From NCBI GenBank assembly GCA_020849855.1, contig JADZFO010000060.1, positions 45,362-109,361 on the forward strand: a DNA stretch of 64,000 nucleotides, read 5' to 3'. The translations under genes were made by a program, and so were the position numbers. Of the stretch, positions 27,979 to 35,009 are shown piece by piece. Numbering within the stretch: the first letter of the stretch is position 1; every line of letters begins with the position of its first letter. A model generated the notes under the pieces. That model had not been told where the DNA came from, did not search any database, and saw only the letters and a list, made by a program, of their open reading frames with translations. Source of the DNA: a bacterium (GTDB taxonomy: Bacteria; 4484-113; JAFGCY01).

Positions 27979-30804
27979 TTACAGGGTCCAGGGGTCAGGG
28001 TAATCCGCGTCAAGGCCGAGGCTCTTGAGCGCGTCCTTCAGCTTCTTCGCGTCAAACTGGCCGCGCTGGGCCAGGCCGCTAAGCGCGGCAAAGGCGATGT
28101 GCTCGGCGTCCACTTCGAAGTGGCGCCGCAGGGCCGCGCGGGACTCGCTGCGCCCGAAGCCGTCGGTGCCGAGGCTGATGATGCCGCCGGGCACCCAGGC
28201 CGCCACCAGATCCGGCAGCGCGCGCATATAGTCGCTGGCCGCCACCACGGGCGTGTCTTCCTTGCCAAGCACCTGCGTGATGTAGGGCACGCGGGCCTTG
28301 GCCCCGGGGTGCAGGCGGTTGTGGCGCTCGCAGCTCATGCCGTCGTTGCGCAGCTCGGTATAGCTGGTCGCGCTGTAGACATCGGCGCTCACGCCGAACT
28401 GCTCGGCCAGCAGCTCCTGCGCCCGCAGCACCTGCTGCATGATCGTGCCGCTGCCCAGCAGGCGCACCCTGGGCGCGCCCTTCTTGGCCACGCCCGGCTT
28501 GAAGAGGTAGATACCCCTGCGGATACCTTCCTCGACGCCCTTGGGCATCGCGGGCTGCAGGTAGTTCTCGTTCATCACCGTGACGTAATAGAAGCAGTCC
28601 TCCTGCTCCTCATACATCCTGCGGATGCCGTCCTGGGTAATCACCGCCAGTTCAAAGGCAAAGGCGGGGTCATAGGCGCGGCAGGTCGGCACCGTGCTGG
28701 CGATGAGGTGGCTGTGGCCATCCTCATGCTGCAGGCCCTCACCGTTGAGGGTTGTACGGCCCGAGGTGCCGCCGAAGAGGAAACCCTTGGTGCGGCTGTC
28801 GGCGGCGGCCCAGATCAGGTCGCCGACGCGCTGGAAGCCGAACATGCTGTAGTAGACATACATCGGGATCAGCGGCAGGTTATGCGTGCTGTAGGCCGTG
28901 CCCGCCGCGATGAAGCTGGCCAGCGAGCCGGCCTCGTTGATGCCTTCCTCAAGGATCTGGCCGTTCTTGGCCTCCTTGTAGTACATCAGGCTGTCGCTGT
29001 CCACCGGGGTGTATAGCTGGCCGTGGGCGGCGTAGATGCCGACCTGGCGGAACAGGCCCTCCATGCCGAAGGTGCGGGCCTCGTCAGGGACGATCGGCAC
29101 GATGTACTTGCCGATATCCTCCCAGCGCAGCATCTGGCCGATCATGCGCACCCAGGCCATCGTGGTGCTCACCGGATTGCTGGTGCCCTCGAAGAACTCA
29201 GCCCACTGCTCCAGCTTGGGCGCCTTGAAGGCCTTGGCCTTGTTGCGGCGCTGGGGCACCGAGCCGCCCAGCTCCTTGCGCCGGGCCAGCATGTACTTGA
29301 TCTCTTCGCTCTTCTCGCCGGGGTGATAGAAGCCGGCTTCGGCAACCGTCGCATCGCTGATCGGCAGCGCGAAGCGGTCGCGGAAGCGCGTCATCGCGTC
29401 GCCCTTCAGCTCCTTGGTGTTGTGCGCCACGTTGCGGCTCTCACCGGCCTCGCCGAGGCCATAGCCCTTGATGGTCTTGGCCAGGATCACGGTCGGGCTG
29501 CCGGTGTGCTCCATCGCACGCTTGTAGGCGGCATAGACCTTCTTGTGGTCGTGGCCGCCGCGGCTCAGGGCCTTCAGGTCGTCGTCCGTGAGGCCAAGGC
29601 GGTCAAGCAGGGCCAGCAGCTCGGGGTACTTGCCAAAGAAGTGCTCGCGGATGTAGGCGCCGCTCTCGACCGCGAACTTCTGGTACTCGCCGTCGACCAC
29701 CTCTTCCATGCGCTGCGCCAGCAGGCCGGTCTCGTCGGCGGCCAGCAGGGCATCCCACTTGTCGGCCCAGATCACCTTGATCACGTTCCAGCCGGCGCCG
29801 CGGAAGACGCGCTCCAGCTCCTGGATGATCTTGCCGTTGCCGCGCACCGGGCCGTCCAGGCGCTGCAGGTTGCAGTTCACGACCCAGATCAGGTTGTCGA
29901 GATTCTCACGCACGGCCAGGCTGATGCCGGCCAGGGTCTCAGGCTCGTCCGTCTCGCCGTCGCCGACAAAGCCCCAGACCTTTTCGCCGTGGTCCTCAAG
30001 CAGACCGCGGTTGATCAGGTGCTTGTTGAAGCGGGCCTGATAGATGCTCATCAGCGGGGCGAGGCCCATGGAAACGCTGGGGAACTGCCAGAAGTCGGGC
30101 ATCAGCCAGGGGTGCGGATAGCTCGAAAGTCCGCCGCCCTTCTGCAGCTCGCGGCGGAAGTTCTTCAGCTTCTCTTCGCTCAGGCGGCCTTCCAGGAAGG
30201 CGCGGGCATAAATGCCCGGGCTGGCGTGGCCCTGGTAGTAGACGATATCGCCGCTGGACTTCTCGCTGGGGGCGCGGAAGAAGTGGTTGAAGGCCACTTC
30301 ATACAGCACCGCCGCGGACTGGTAGGTGCTGATGTGCCCGCCGATGCCCGGCTCGGTGCGGTTGCCCCGCACCACCATCGCCATGGCGTTCCAGCGCACC
30401 AGGTTGCGGATGCGCCGTTCCATCTGGCGGTCGCCGGGATACTCAGGCTCATCCTCGACCGGAATCGTGTTGTAGTAAGGCGTGTTGGCGCTGAAGGGAA
30501 TGCCGGTGCCGGGAAGCTGGGCCCGCTGCTGCAGGATGCCCAGCAGGAACTTCACCCGCTCGGGGCCCTCGCGCTCCAGCACGGCCTCAATACTGTCCAG
30601 CCACTCGCGGGTTTCCTGGGGGTCCAGGTCGGACAGGCCCGAGAAACCCATGGGCAGGGCGGAACCGTCATATTCCTGGCTGCCCACGGCGGAGCCATTG
30701 CCGCCGGAGCCATTAAGCCTGGCTTCGGCGCCGGCCGCGGCGCCATTGCTCGCGGCATGGCCGTTCAGGCGCGCCGCTTCATTGTCTGTCTTCTGTTTAG
30801 GCAT
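27979..30804 (-). CDS. aceE: Pyruvate dehydrogenase E1 component, homodimeric type
   Basis: 941 residues, full length for AceE (about 890 in E. coli). Decarboxylates pyruvate with thiamine diphosphate and acetylates the E2 lipoyl group. The ThDP motif is GDGETDEPETLAGISLAV ending in NCNLQRLDGPVRGNGKI. Other landmarks: GGHISTYQSAAVLYEVAFNHF, TIKGYGLGEAGESRN and GRTTLNGEGLQHEDGHSHL. An extra 40-residue Asn/Gly/Ala-rich leader (EAARLNGHAASNGAAAG) precedes the usual start. Cytosolic. Confidence 0.97.
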   Translation of the reverse strand: MPKQKTDNEAARLNGHAASNGAAAGAEARLNGSGGNGSAVGSQEYDGSALPMGFSGLSDLDPQETREWLDSIEAVLEREGPERVKFLLGILQQRAQLPGTGIPFSANTPYYNTIPVEDEPEYPGDRQMERRIRNLVRWNAMAMVVRGNRTEPGIGGHISTYQSAAVLYEVAFNHFFRAPSEKSSGDIVYYQGHASPGIYARAFLEGRLSEEKLKNFRRELQKGGGLSSYPHPWLMPDFWQFPSVSMGLAPLMSIYQARFNKHLINRGLLEDHGEKVWGFVGDGETDEPETLAGISLAVRENLDNLIWVVNCNLQRLDGPVRGNGKIIQELERVFRGAGWNVIKVIWADKWDALLAADETGLLAQRMEEVVDGEYQKFAVESGAYIREHFFGKYPELLALLDRLGLTDDDLKALSRGGHDHKKVYAAYKRAMEHTGSPTVILAKTIKGYGLGEAGESRNVAHNTKELKGDAMTRFRDRFALPISDATVAEAGFYHPGEKSEEIKYMLARRKELGGSVPQRRNKAKAFKAPKLEQWAEFFEGTSNPVSTTMAWVRMIGQMLRWEDIGKYIVPIVPDEARTFGMEGLFRQVGIYAAHGQLYTPVDSDSLMYYKEAKNGQILEEGINEAGSLASFIAAGTAYSTHNLPLIPMYVYYSMFGFQRVGDLIWAAADSRTKGFLFGGTSGRTTLNGEGLQHEDGHSHLIASTVPTCRAYDPAFAFELAVITQDGIRRMYEEQEDCFYYVTVMNENYLQPAMPKGVEEGIRRGIYLFKPGVAKKGAPRVRLLGSGTIMQQVLRAQELLAEQFGVSADVYSATSYTELRNDGMSCERHNRLHPGAKARVPYITQVLGKEDTPVVAASDYMRALPDLVAAWVPGGIISLGTDGFGRSESRAALRRHFEVDAEHIAFAALSGLAQRGQFDAKKLKDALKSLGLDADYPDPWTL

Positions 30805-30967
30805 AGTTGTTCTTCGGCCGCGCGCAGAAAAGGCCGCCGGCCAAGCTGACTATTTTACCTCTCAACATCCGTAAAGGCGCTGTTTCGGCTGATGTATTCC
30901 CGGTGAAGACCAGTAGCCCCGGCCGCCGTGCCGGCGTCCGGTAGCGACGGGGCCTGTCTCCTGCAGG

Positions 30968-31047
30968 GCTGGGGCTTGTCCCCACCCGGCGGCAGCCCGC
31001 CAGCCTCGCCAACTCCTGTAGGGGTGGGGCTTGTCCCCACCCGGCGG
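30968..31047. repeat. Two direct copies of a TGGGGCTTGTCCCCACCC hairpin unit
   Basis: Near-identical 24-bp copies at 30968-30992 and 31023-31047. Each folds (GTGGGG / CCCCAC), and each is followed by GGCGG. Part of the 490-base gene-free gap between lpdA and aceE (30805-31295), which otherwise holds only the inverted pair at 31093-31291 and remnants such as a GGCGGGCGTGACGCCCGC hairpin. Confidence 0.75.
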
Positions 31048-31092
31048 GCGTGACGCCCGCACGCAGCGTGCTAGCTGGCAGGCGTGTTGAAT

Positions 31093-31291
31093 GTAGGGGC
31101 GCGTGGAGCGCGCCCGGGGTGGAAGTTGGCGGGCAGCTGGGACGGACATGAGCGCAGACAACTGCTCTGCATTCTGTTGCCGCTAGCAACTGCAGAATCC
31201 AGGGGAAGGTAATGCCAGCCGGATGCCAGAGCTCCCGCCTTATGGTCGCAGCTAGCTTCAACCACCGCGGGCGCGCTCCACGCGCCCCTAC
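31093..31291. repeat. Inverted pair of GTAGGGGCGC elements, 199 bp across
   Basis: GTAGGGGCGCGTGGAGCGCG at 31093 and its reverse complement ending at 31291 share about 24 bases perfectly and a looser match inward (GGGTGG...AAG...CAGCTG.GAC). The enclosed 150 bases show no gene. The same word recurs at 38133-38155, and a relative forms the pair at 38185-38296. Confidence 0.75.
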
Positions 31292-31295
31292 GAGA

Positions 31296-32699
31296 TTACG
31301 AATGCAACGCCTGCGCGAAGGTGGCCCAGGCGGCCTCCTTCACGATCTCGCTGAGGCTCGGGTGGCTGTGGCTGGTGCGGGCGATGTCCTCGCTGCAGGC
31401 GCCGAACTCCATCGCCATCACGCACTCGGCGATCAGGTCGCCGGCCCGCGCGCCGATGATGTGCGCCCCCAGCAGGCGGTCGGTCTTGGCATCCGCCAGC
31501 AGCTTGACGCGGCCGTCGGTGGCGTTCAGCGCCTTGGCCCTGCCGTTGGCCTTGAAGATGAAGGAGCCCTTCTTGTACTCAACGCCGGCTTCCTTCAGCT
31601 CGTCCTCGGTCCTGCCCACGCTGGCCACTTCCGGGTAGGTGTAAACCACGCCGGGGATGTTGTGCGTGTGGTGCCCATAGCCGGTGGCGATCTGCTCCAC
31701 GCAGGCCACGCCTTCATGCTCTGCCTTGTGCGCCAGCATCGGCCCCTTCACCACATCGCCGATGGCATAGATATTGGCGGTGCTGGTATGGAAATGCTCG
31801 TCGATATCAATGCGGCCGCGCTCGTCCAGCTTGACCCCGACGCTCTCCAGGTTCAGGCCGTCGGTGTTGGGCCAGCGGCCCACAGCCACCAGTACGCGGT
31901 CGGCGCTCAGCGGCTCGGCCCCTTCGATCTCCACCTGCACCTCGGCCTTCTTGCCCTTGCCCACCACCTTCGCGCCGGTCACCTTGGTGCCGAGGCGGAA
32001 CTCCAGGCCCTGCTTCTTCAGCATCCGCTGGGCTTCATTGGCGATCTCGCTGTCCATGCCGGGCAGGATGCGGTCAAGGTACTCCAGCACCGTCACCTGG
32101 CTGCCCAGGCGGCTCCAGACCGAGGCCATCTCAAGGCCGATATAACCGGCGCCGATCACGATCAGGCGGGCCGGCACCTCGGGGAAGGACAGGGCCTCCG
32201 TGCTGCCGACGATGCGCTCGCCGTCCAGCTCCACACCGCGCAGGGCGGCATACTTCGAGCCGGTGGCGATGATGCAGTTCTTATAGGTCAGGGTGCTTTC
32301 CGTGCCGTCATTGGCCTTGACGATCACCCGGCCCGGGCCGTCAAAGCGGCCATGCCCGAAGAAGCGCTCGACCTTGTTCTTCTTGAACAGGAAGGCCACG
32401 CCATCCGTGAGCTGGGTCACGATGTCATCCTTGCGCTGCATCAGGGCCGGCAGGTTCAGCTCGACACCCTTGACAGAGAAGCCATGCGCTTCAAAGCCGT
32501 GCCTGGCCTCGCTGTACAGCTCGCTGGATTCCAGCAGCGCCTTGCTGGGGATGCAGCCCACCCGCAGGCAGGTGCCGCCCAGGCGCGGCTCCAGCTCGAT
32601 GCAGGCCGTCTTGAGGCCCAGCTGGCCGGCGCGGATGGCGGCGACGTAGCCGCCAGGGCCGGCGCCGATGATCACAAGGTCGAAGTTCTGCTCAGCCAT
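31296..32699 (-). CDS. lpdA: Dihydrolipoyl dehydrogenase (E3)
   Basis: 467 residues from ATG 32699 (MAEQNFDLVIIGAGPGGYVAA); the frame is open 84 bases further upstream through a hairpin repeat, which I reject as coding. FAD motif GAGPGG, redox disulfide GGTCLRVGCIPSK, NAD motif VIGAGYIGLEMASVWSRLG, FAD motif TSTANIYAIGDV, and catalytic HSHPSLSEIVKEA (H-x4-E dyad) all present. Re-oxidises the dihydrolipoyl groups of both 2-oxoacid dehydrogenase complexes encoded around it. Only one E3 gene is present between the sucAB and aceEF genes, so it is probably shared. Confidence 0.96.
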   Translation of the reverse strand: MAEQNFDLVIIGAGPGGYVAAIRAGQLGLKTACIELEPRLGGTCLRVGCIPSKALLESSELYSEARHGFEAHGFSVKGVELNLPALMQRKDDIVTQLTDGVAFLFKKNKVERFFGHGRFDGPGRVIVKANDGTESTLTYKNCIIATGSKYAALRGVELDGERIVGSTEALSFPEVPARLIVIGAGYIGLEMASVWSRLGSQVTVLEYLDRILPGMDSEIANEAQRMLKKQGLEFRLGTKVTGAKVVGKGKKAEVQVEIEGAEPLSADRVLVAVGRWPNTDGLNLESVGVKLDERGRIDIDEHFHTSTANIYAIGDVVKGPMLAHKAEHEGVACVEQIATGYGHHTHNIPGVVYTYPEVASVGRTEDELKEAGVEYKKGSFIFKANGRAKALNATDGRVKLLADAKTDRLLGAHIIGARAGDLIAECVMAMEFGACSEDIARTSHSHPSLSEIVKEAAWATFAQALHS

Positions 32700-32723
32700 T
32701 ACATCCCCACTGATATCCGGTGG

Positions 32724-32768
32724 GGCGGACGTGCCCGTCCGCCAGCTTCCGCGGCCAGGCATGGCCGC
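32724..32768. repeat. Two adjacent GC-rich hairpins upstream of lpdA
   Basis: GGCGGACG-TGCC-CGTCCGCC (32724-32743) and GCGGCCA-GGCA-TGGCCGC (32751-32768). Same style of gap element as in the other dehydrogenase intergenic regions. The second could terminate or punctuate the upstream rhodanese message, but no T-tract follows. Confidence 0.6.
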
Positions 32769-32827
32769 GCCACCCAAACACAAGCCGGGTCGCCCCGGCT
32801 GCGTTATTTTACTGCTGGATCAGCTGC

Positions 32828-33148
32828 TCAGCTGCGGCGCCAGGCATAAACGCCGCCGTCGAGCACCATTGTGTTGCTGAAGCCCATCTCTTTGTACTGT
32901 TCCGCCAGACCGACGGCTGAGCTGTCGCCAGCTCAGCTTCAGTAGAAGATCAGGCCCTGGTCCCTGTCCAGTCCTGGCAGCAGAGCCTCGAACTCGTCAT
33001 AAGGCACAGCCCCATCAAGGTAGTTGGCGTTGAAGCCGGGGCCCTTGCGATAGGCCGCCACCAGCAGCGCGCCGCTGTCCATCAGCTCGCGAGCCTGGGC
33101 TGGGCCTACGCGGCGCACATCCCTGCTCACCTGACCAGATCCTGCCAT
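32828..33148 (-). CDS. Candidate selenocysteine-containing rhodanese-like protein (two in-frame UGA)
   Basis: Starts at ATG 33148 with AGGAGA five bases upstream. The first 69 codons encode a rhodanese-like N-terminus ending LDRDQGLIFY. The next codons are UGA (32941-32939), AGC, UGA (32935-32933), then 34 sense codons with the rhodanese C-terminal hallmark FSNTMVLDGGVYAWRRS and a final UGA at 32828. The adjacent paralog has C-D-C at the very place where this gene has UGA-Ser-UGA, after the same LIFY strand. Read as Sec, the protein has 106 residues and a U-x-U active site. A GGUCU-loop hairpin follows. The alternative is a pseudogene with two nonsense mutations, less likely because both are UGA and the downstream frame is intact. 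No sel genes are in the window. Confidence 0.7.
32902..32937 (-). promoter_or_regulatory. Candidate bacterial SECIS hairpins after the UGA codons
   Basis: In the transcript two hairpins follow. GCUGAGCU-GGCGAC-AGCUCAGC (32937-32916) contains the second UGA. CCGUC-GGUCU-GGCGG (32916-32902) is a 5-bp stem whose GGUCU loop equals the apical loop of the E. coli fdhF SECIS. This loop starts 21 bases after UGA 2 and 27 after UGA 1; in fdhF it is 18. Folding and SelB binding are untested. Confidence 0.5.
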
Positions 33149-33244
33149 TCAATTCTCCTGACTGCCGGGCTTAGCGGGTTTCATACCCTTCAGCCGGCCG
33201 AAATGGTCTAGGCGGCAGTTCGGTGCACCTCTGCCTCAGGAGGT

Positions 33245-33574
33245 TCAGCCCCGGGCCGCCCCGGCCTGCTGTGGCCGGTTCTGCTCCAGCGCATTCCTGC
33301 CGCCTTCAACCACCCTGACGTTGGTGTAGCCCTGGCGGGCAAACTTCTCCGCCTGCTCGATCGCCTTTCCGTCATCGTCGCAGTCGCAGTAAAAGATCAG
33401 CTCCTTGTCCGGGGAAAGGTCGTCAAGCTGCTGCTGGAAATCGACAAAGGACATGCTGCCCGCTACCTGCGAGCGGTACCAGCCCTCAGCATCCTCGAAG
33501 CCATTGATGAGCAGCGCTCCCAGGCCAACGTCCCGCCAGGCCTGCCGGCCGTCAATAGTGCTGTATGCAGCCAT
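33245..33574 (-). CDS. Rhodanese-like domain protein with C-x-C active site
   Basis: 109 residues, start ATG 33574 with AAGGAGG six bases upstream. Single rhodanese-like domain without signal peptide: hydrophobic strand ALLINGF, then KELIFYCDCDDDGKAIEQAEKFARQGYTNVRVVEGGRNAL. The catalytic-loop Cys of rhodaneses follows the I-F-Y strand, and here a second Cys follows two residues later. The usual GHIPGA segment is replaced by VAGSMSFVDF. Located between sucB and the UGA-containing paralog, 96 bases apart. Function may be sulfur or selenium transfer or a redox role at lipoyl or other thiols; not demonstrable here. Confidence 0.82.
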   Translation of the reverse strand: MAAYSTIDGRQAWRDVGLGALLINGFEDAEGWYRSQVAGSMSFVDFQQQLDDLSPDKELIFYCDCDDDGKAIEQAEKFARQGYTNVRVVEGGRNALEQNRPQQAGAARG

Positions 33575-33632
33575 AAGAAACCTCCTTGCATCTACCTTCC
33601 GGTAGCTGGACTCAGAGGCTCAGGCGGGGTTC

Positions 33633-34904
33633 CTAGATCTCAAGCAGCATGCGGGCCGGGTCTTCCATGCACTCCTTGATGCGCTTGAGGAAGCTGACGC
33701 TCTCGCGGCCGTCGATGATGCGGTGGTCATAGGTCAGGGCCACATACATCATCGGGCGGATCACCACCTGGCCGTCCCTGGCCACCGGGCGGTCCTGGAT
33801 CGCATGCAGGCCCAGCACACCGCTCTGCGGGGGGTTGACGATCGGCGTGCTCATCAGGCTGCCATAGACACCGCCGTTGGAGACGGTAAAGGTGCCGCCT
33901 TCAAGTTCAGCAAGGTCGATCTTGTTGGCCTGGGCCCGGGCGCCGAAGTCGCCGATGGTCAGCTCCAGCTCGGCAAAGCTCATCCGGTCGGCGGCGCGGA
34001 TCACCGGGACCAGCAGGCCCTTGCCGCCACCCACCGCGATGCCGATGTCGTAGTAGTTCTTGTAAACGATGTTCGTGCCGCGGATCTCGGCGTTGACCTG
34101 CGGGAACTGCTTCAGGGCCTCAATGGCGGCCTTGATGAAGAAGCTCATGAAGCCCAGCTTCACGCCGTGCTTGGCGGTGAAGCTCTCCTGGTACTGCTTG
34201 CGCAGCGCCATCACGTTGCTCATGTCGATCTCGTTGAAGGTCGTCAGCAGGGCCATGGTCTGCTTGCTGTAGACCAGGCGCTCGGCGATCTTCTTGCGGA
34301 TCGGTGTCATCGCCACGACTTCCTCGTCCACATAGCCCTCGGCCTGCGGACGCGCGGCAGCGCCCTTCGCCGCCGGGGCGGGGGTGGCCGCGCCCTGTTC
34401 CACGAAGCGCTGGACATCCTCCTTCAGCACACGGCCGCCAAGGCCGGTGCCAGGCACCTGCGAAGCGTTTACTCCGTGCTGGGCGGCCAGGCGCTCGGCG
34501 GCCGGCAGGGCCGTGCCGGCGCCCTTGCGGCTGCCGCTCTCGGCGATGGCCGAGCCATTGCCGCTGGGGGCGACTGTCGTCGGGGCGGCGGCCTGGTCGC
34601 TGGCTGCTGCTGCGGCGCCCGAGGGGGCGGCTGCTGAGACTGCCGCGGCGCTGGCGCTGGCGCTGGCCGTCTCGTCGATCACTGCCAGCACCTCGCCGAT
34701 CTGGGCGGTCTCGCCCTCCTGCTTGCGGATCTCCTTCAGCACACCGGCGCTGGGCGCAGGAACCTCGACGGTGGCCTTGTCGCTTTCCAGCTCGACCACG
34801 GTCTCGTCAACCTTGAAGGCCTCGCCGACCTTCTTGCGCCAGCCGCCGACCACCACTTCAGTGACCGACTCGCCAATTGTGGGCACTTTCACTTCGACAG
34901 CCAT
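33633..34904 (-). CDS. sucB: 2-Oxoglutarate dehydrogenase E2, dihydrolipoyllysine succinyltransferase
   Basis: 423 residues. Lipoyl domain (1-76) with Lys in [19 protein letters not shown], Ala/Ser-rich linker, binding domain (about 130-165) with [24 protein letters not shown]. The catalytic domain has [51 protein letters not shown] and the active-site [17 protein letters not shown]. The PQSG and NGGVFGSL-type motifs separate SucB from the AceF at 26507. Follows sucA after a hairpin cluster. Confidence 0.96.
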   Translation of the reverse strand: MAVEVKVPTIGESVTEVVVGGWRKKVGEAFKVDETVVELESDKATVEVPAPSAGVLKEIRKQEGETAQIGEVLAVIDETASASASAAAVSAAAPSGAAAAASDQAAAPTTVAPSGNGSAIAESGSRKGAGTALPAAERLAAQHGVNASQVPGTGLGGRVLKEDVQRFVEQGAATPAPAAKGAAARPQAEGYVDEEVVAMTPIRKKIAERLVYSKQTMALLTTFNEIDMSNVMALRKQYQESFTAKHGVKLGFMSFFIKAAIEALKQFPQVNAEIRGTNIVYKNYYDIGIAVGGGKGLLVPVIRAADRMSFAELELTIGDFGARAQANKIDLAELEGGTFTVSNGGVYGSLMSTPIVNPPQSGVLGLHAIQDRPVARDGQVVIRPMMYVALTYDHRIIDGRESVSFLKRIKECMEDPARMLLEI

Positions 34905-34918
34905 TCATTTCCTCGCAG

Positions 34919-35007
34919 GGCCGCATGGATATGCGGCCGTCTTCATCTTCGTAGGGCGCATGGACATGCGTCCAGCAACCACAGGGCGCACATCCATGCG
35001 CCCTTAC
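34919..35007. repeat. Hairpin cluster between sucA and sucB
   Basis: GGCCGCAT-GGAT-ATGCGGCC hairpin at 34919-34938, then GTAGGGCGCATGGACATGCG at 34951 and an inverted relative GCGCACATCCATGCGCCCTT ending at 35007. The words differ from those in the aceE-aceF gap, but the plan is the same (GTAGGG ends, 7-8 bp stems). Confidence 0.7.
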
Positions 35008-35009
35008 AA

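Noticed and set aside
29023..30849. 608-codon + strand open frame opposite aceE
   Set aside because: Antisense of aceE with no recognisable domain.
32939..33148. A 69-residue truncated rhodanese ending at the first UGA
   Set aside because: The reading frame resumes with a complete rhodanese C-terminus after two UGA codons at cysteine positions, so a full-length Sec product is more plausible than a 69-residue protein.
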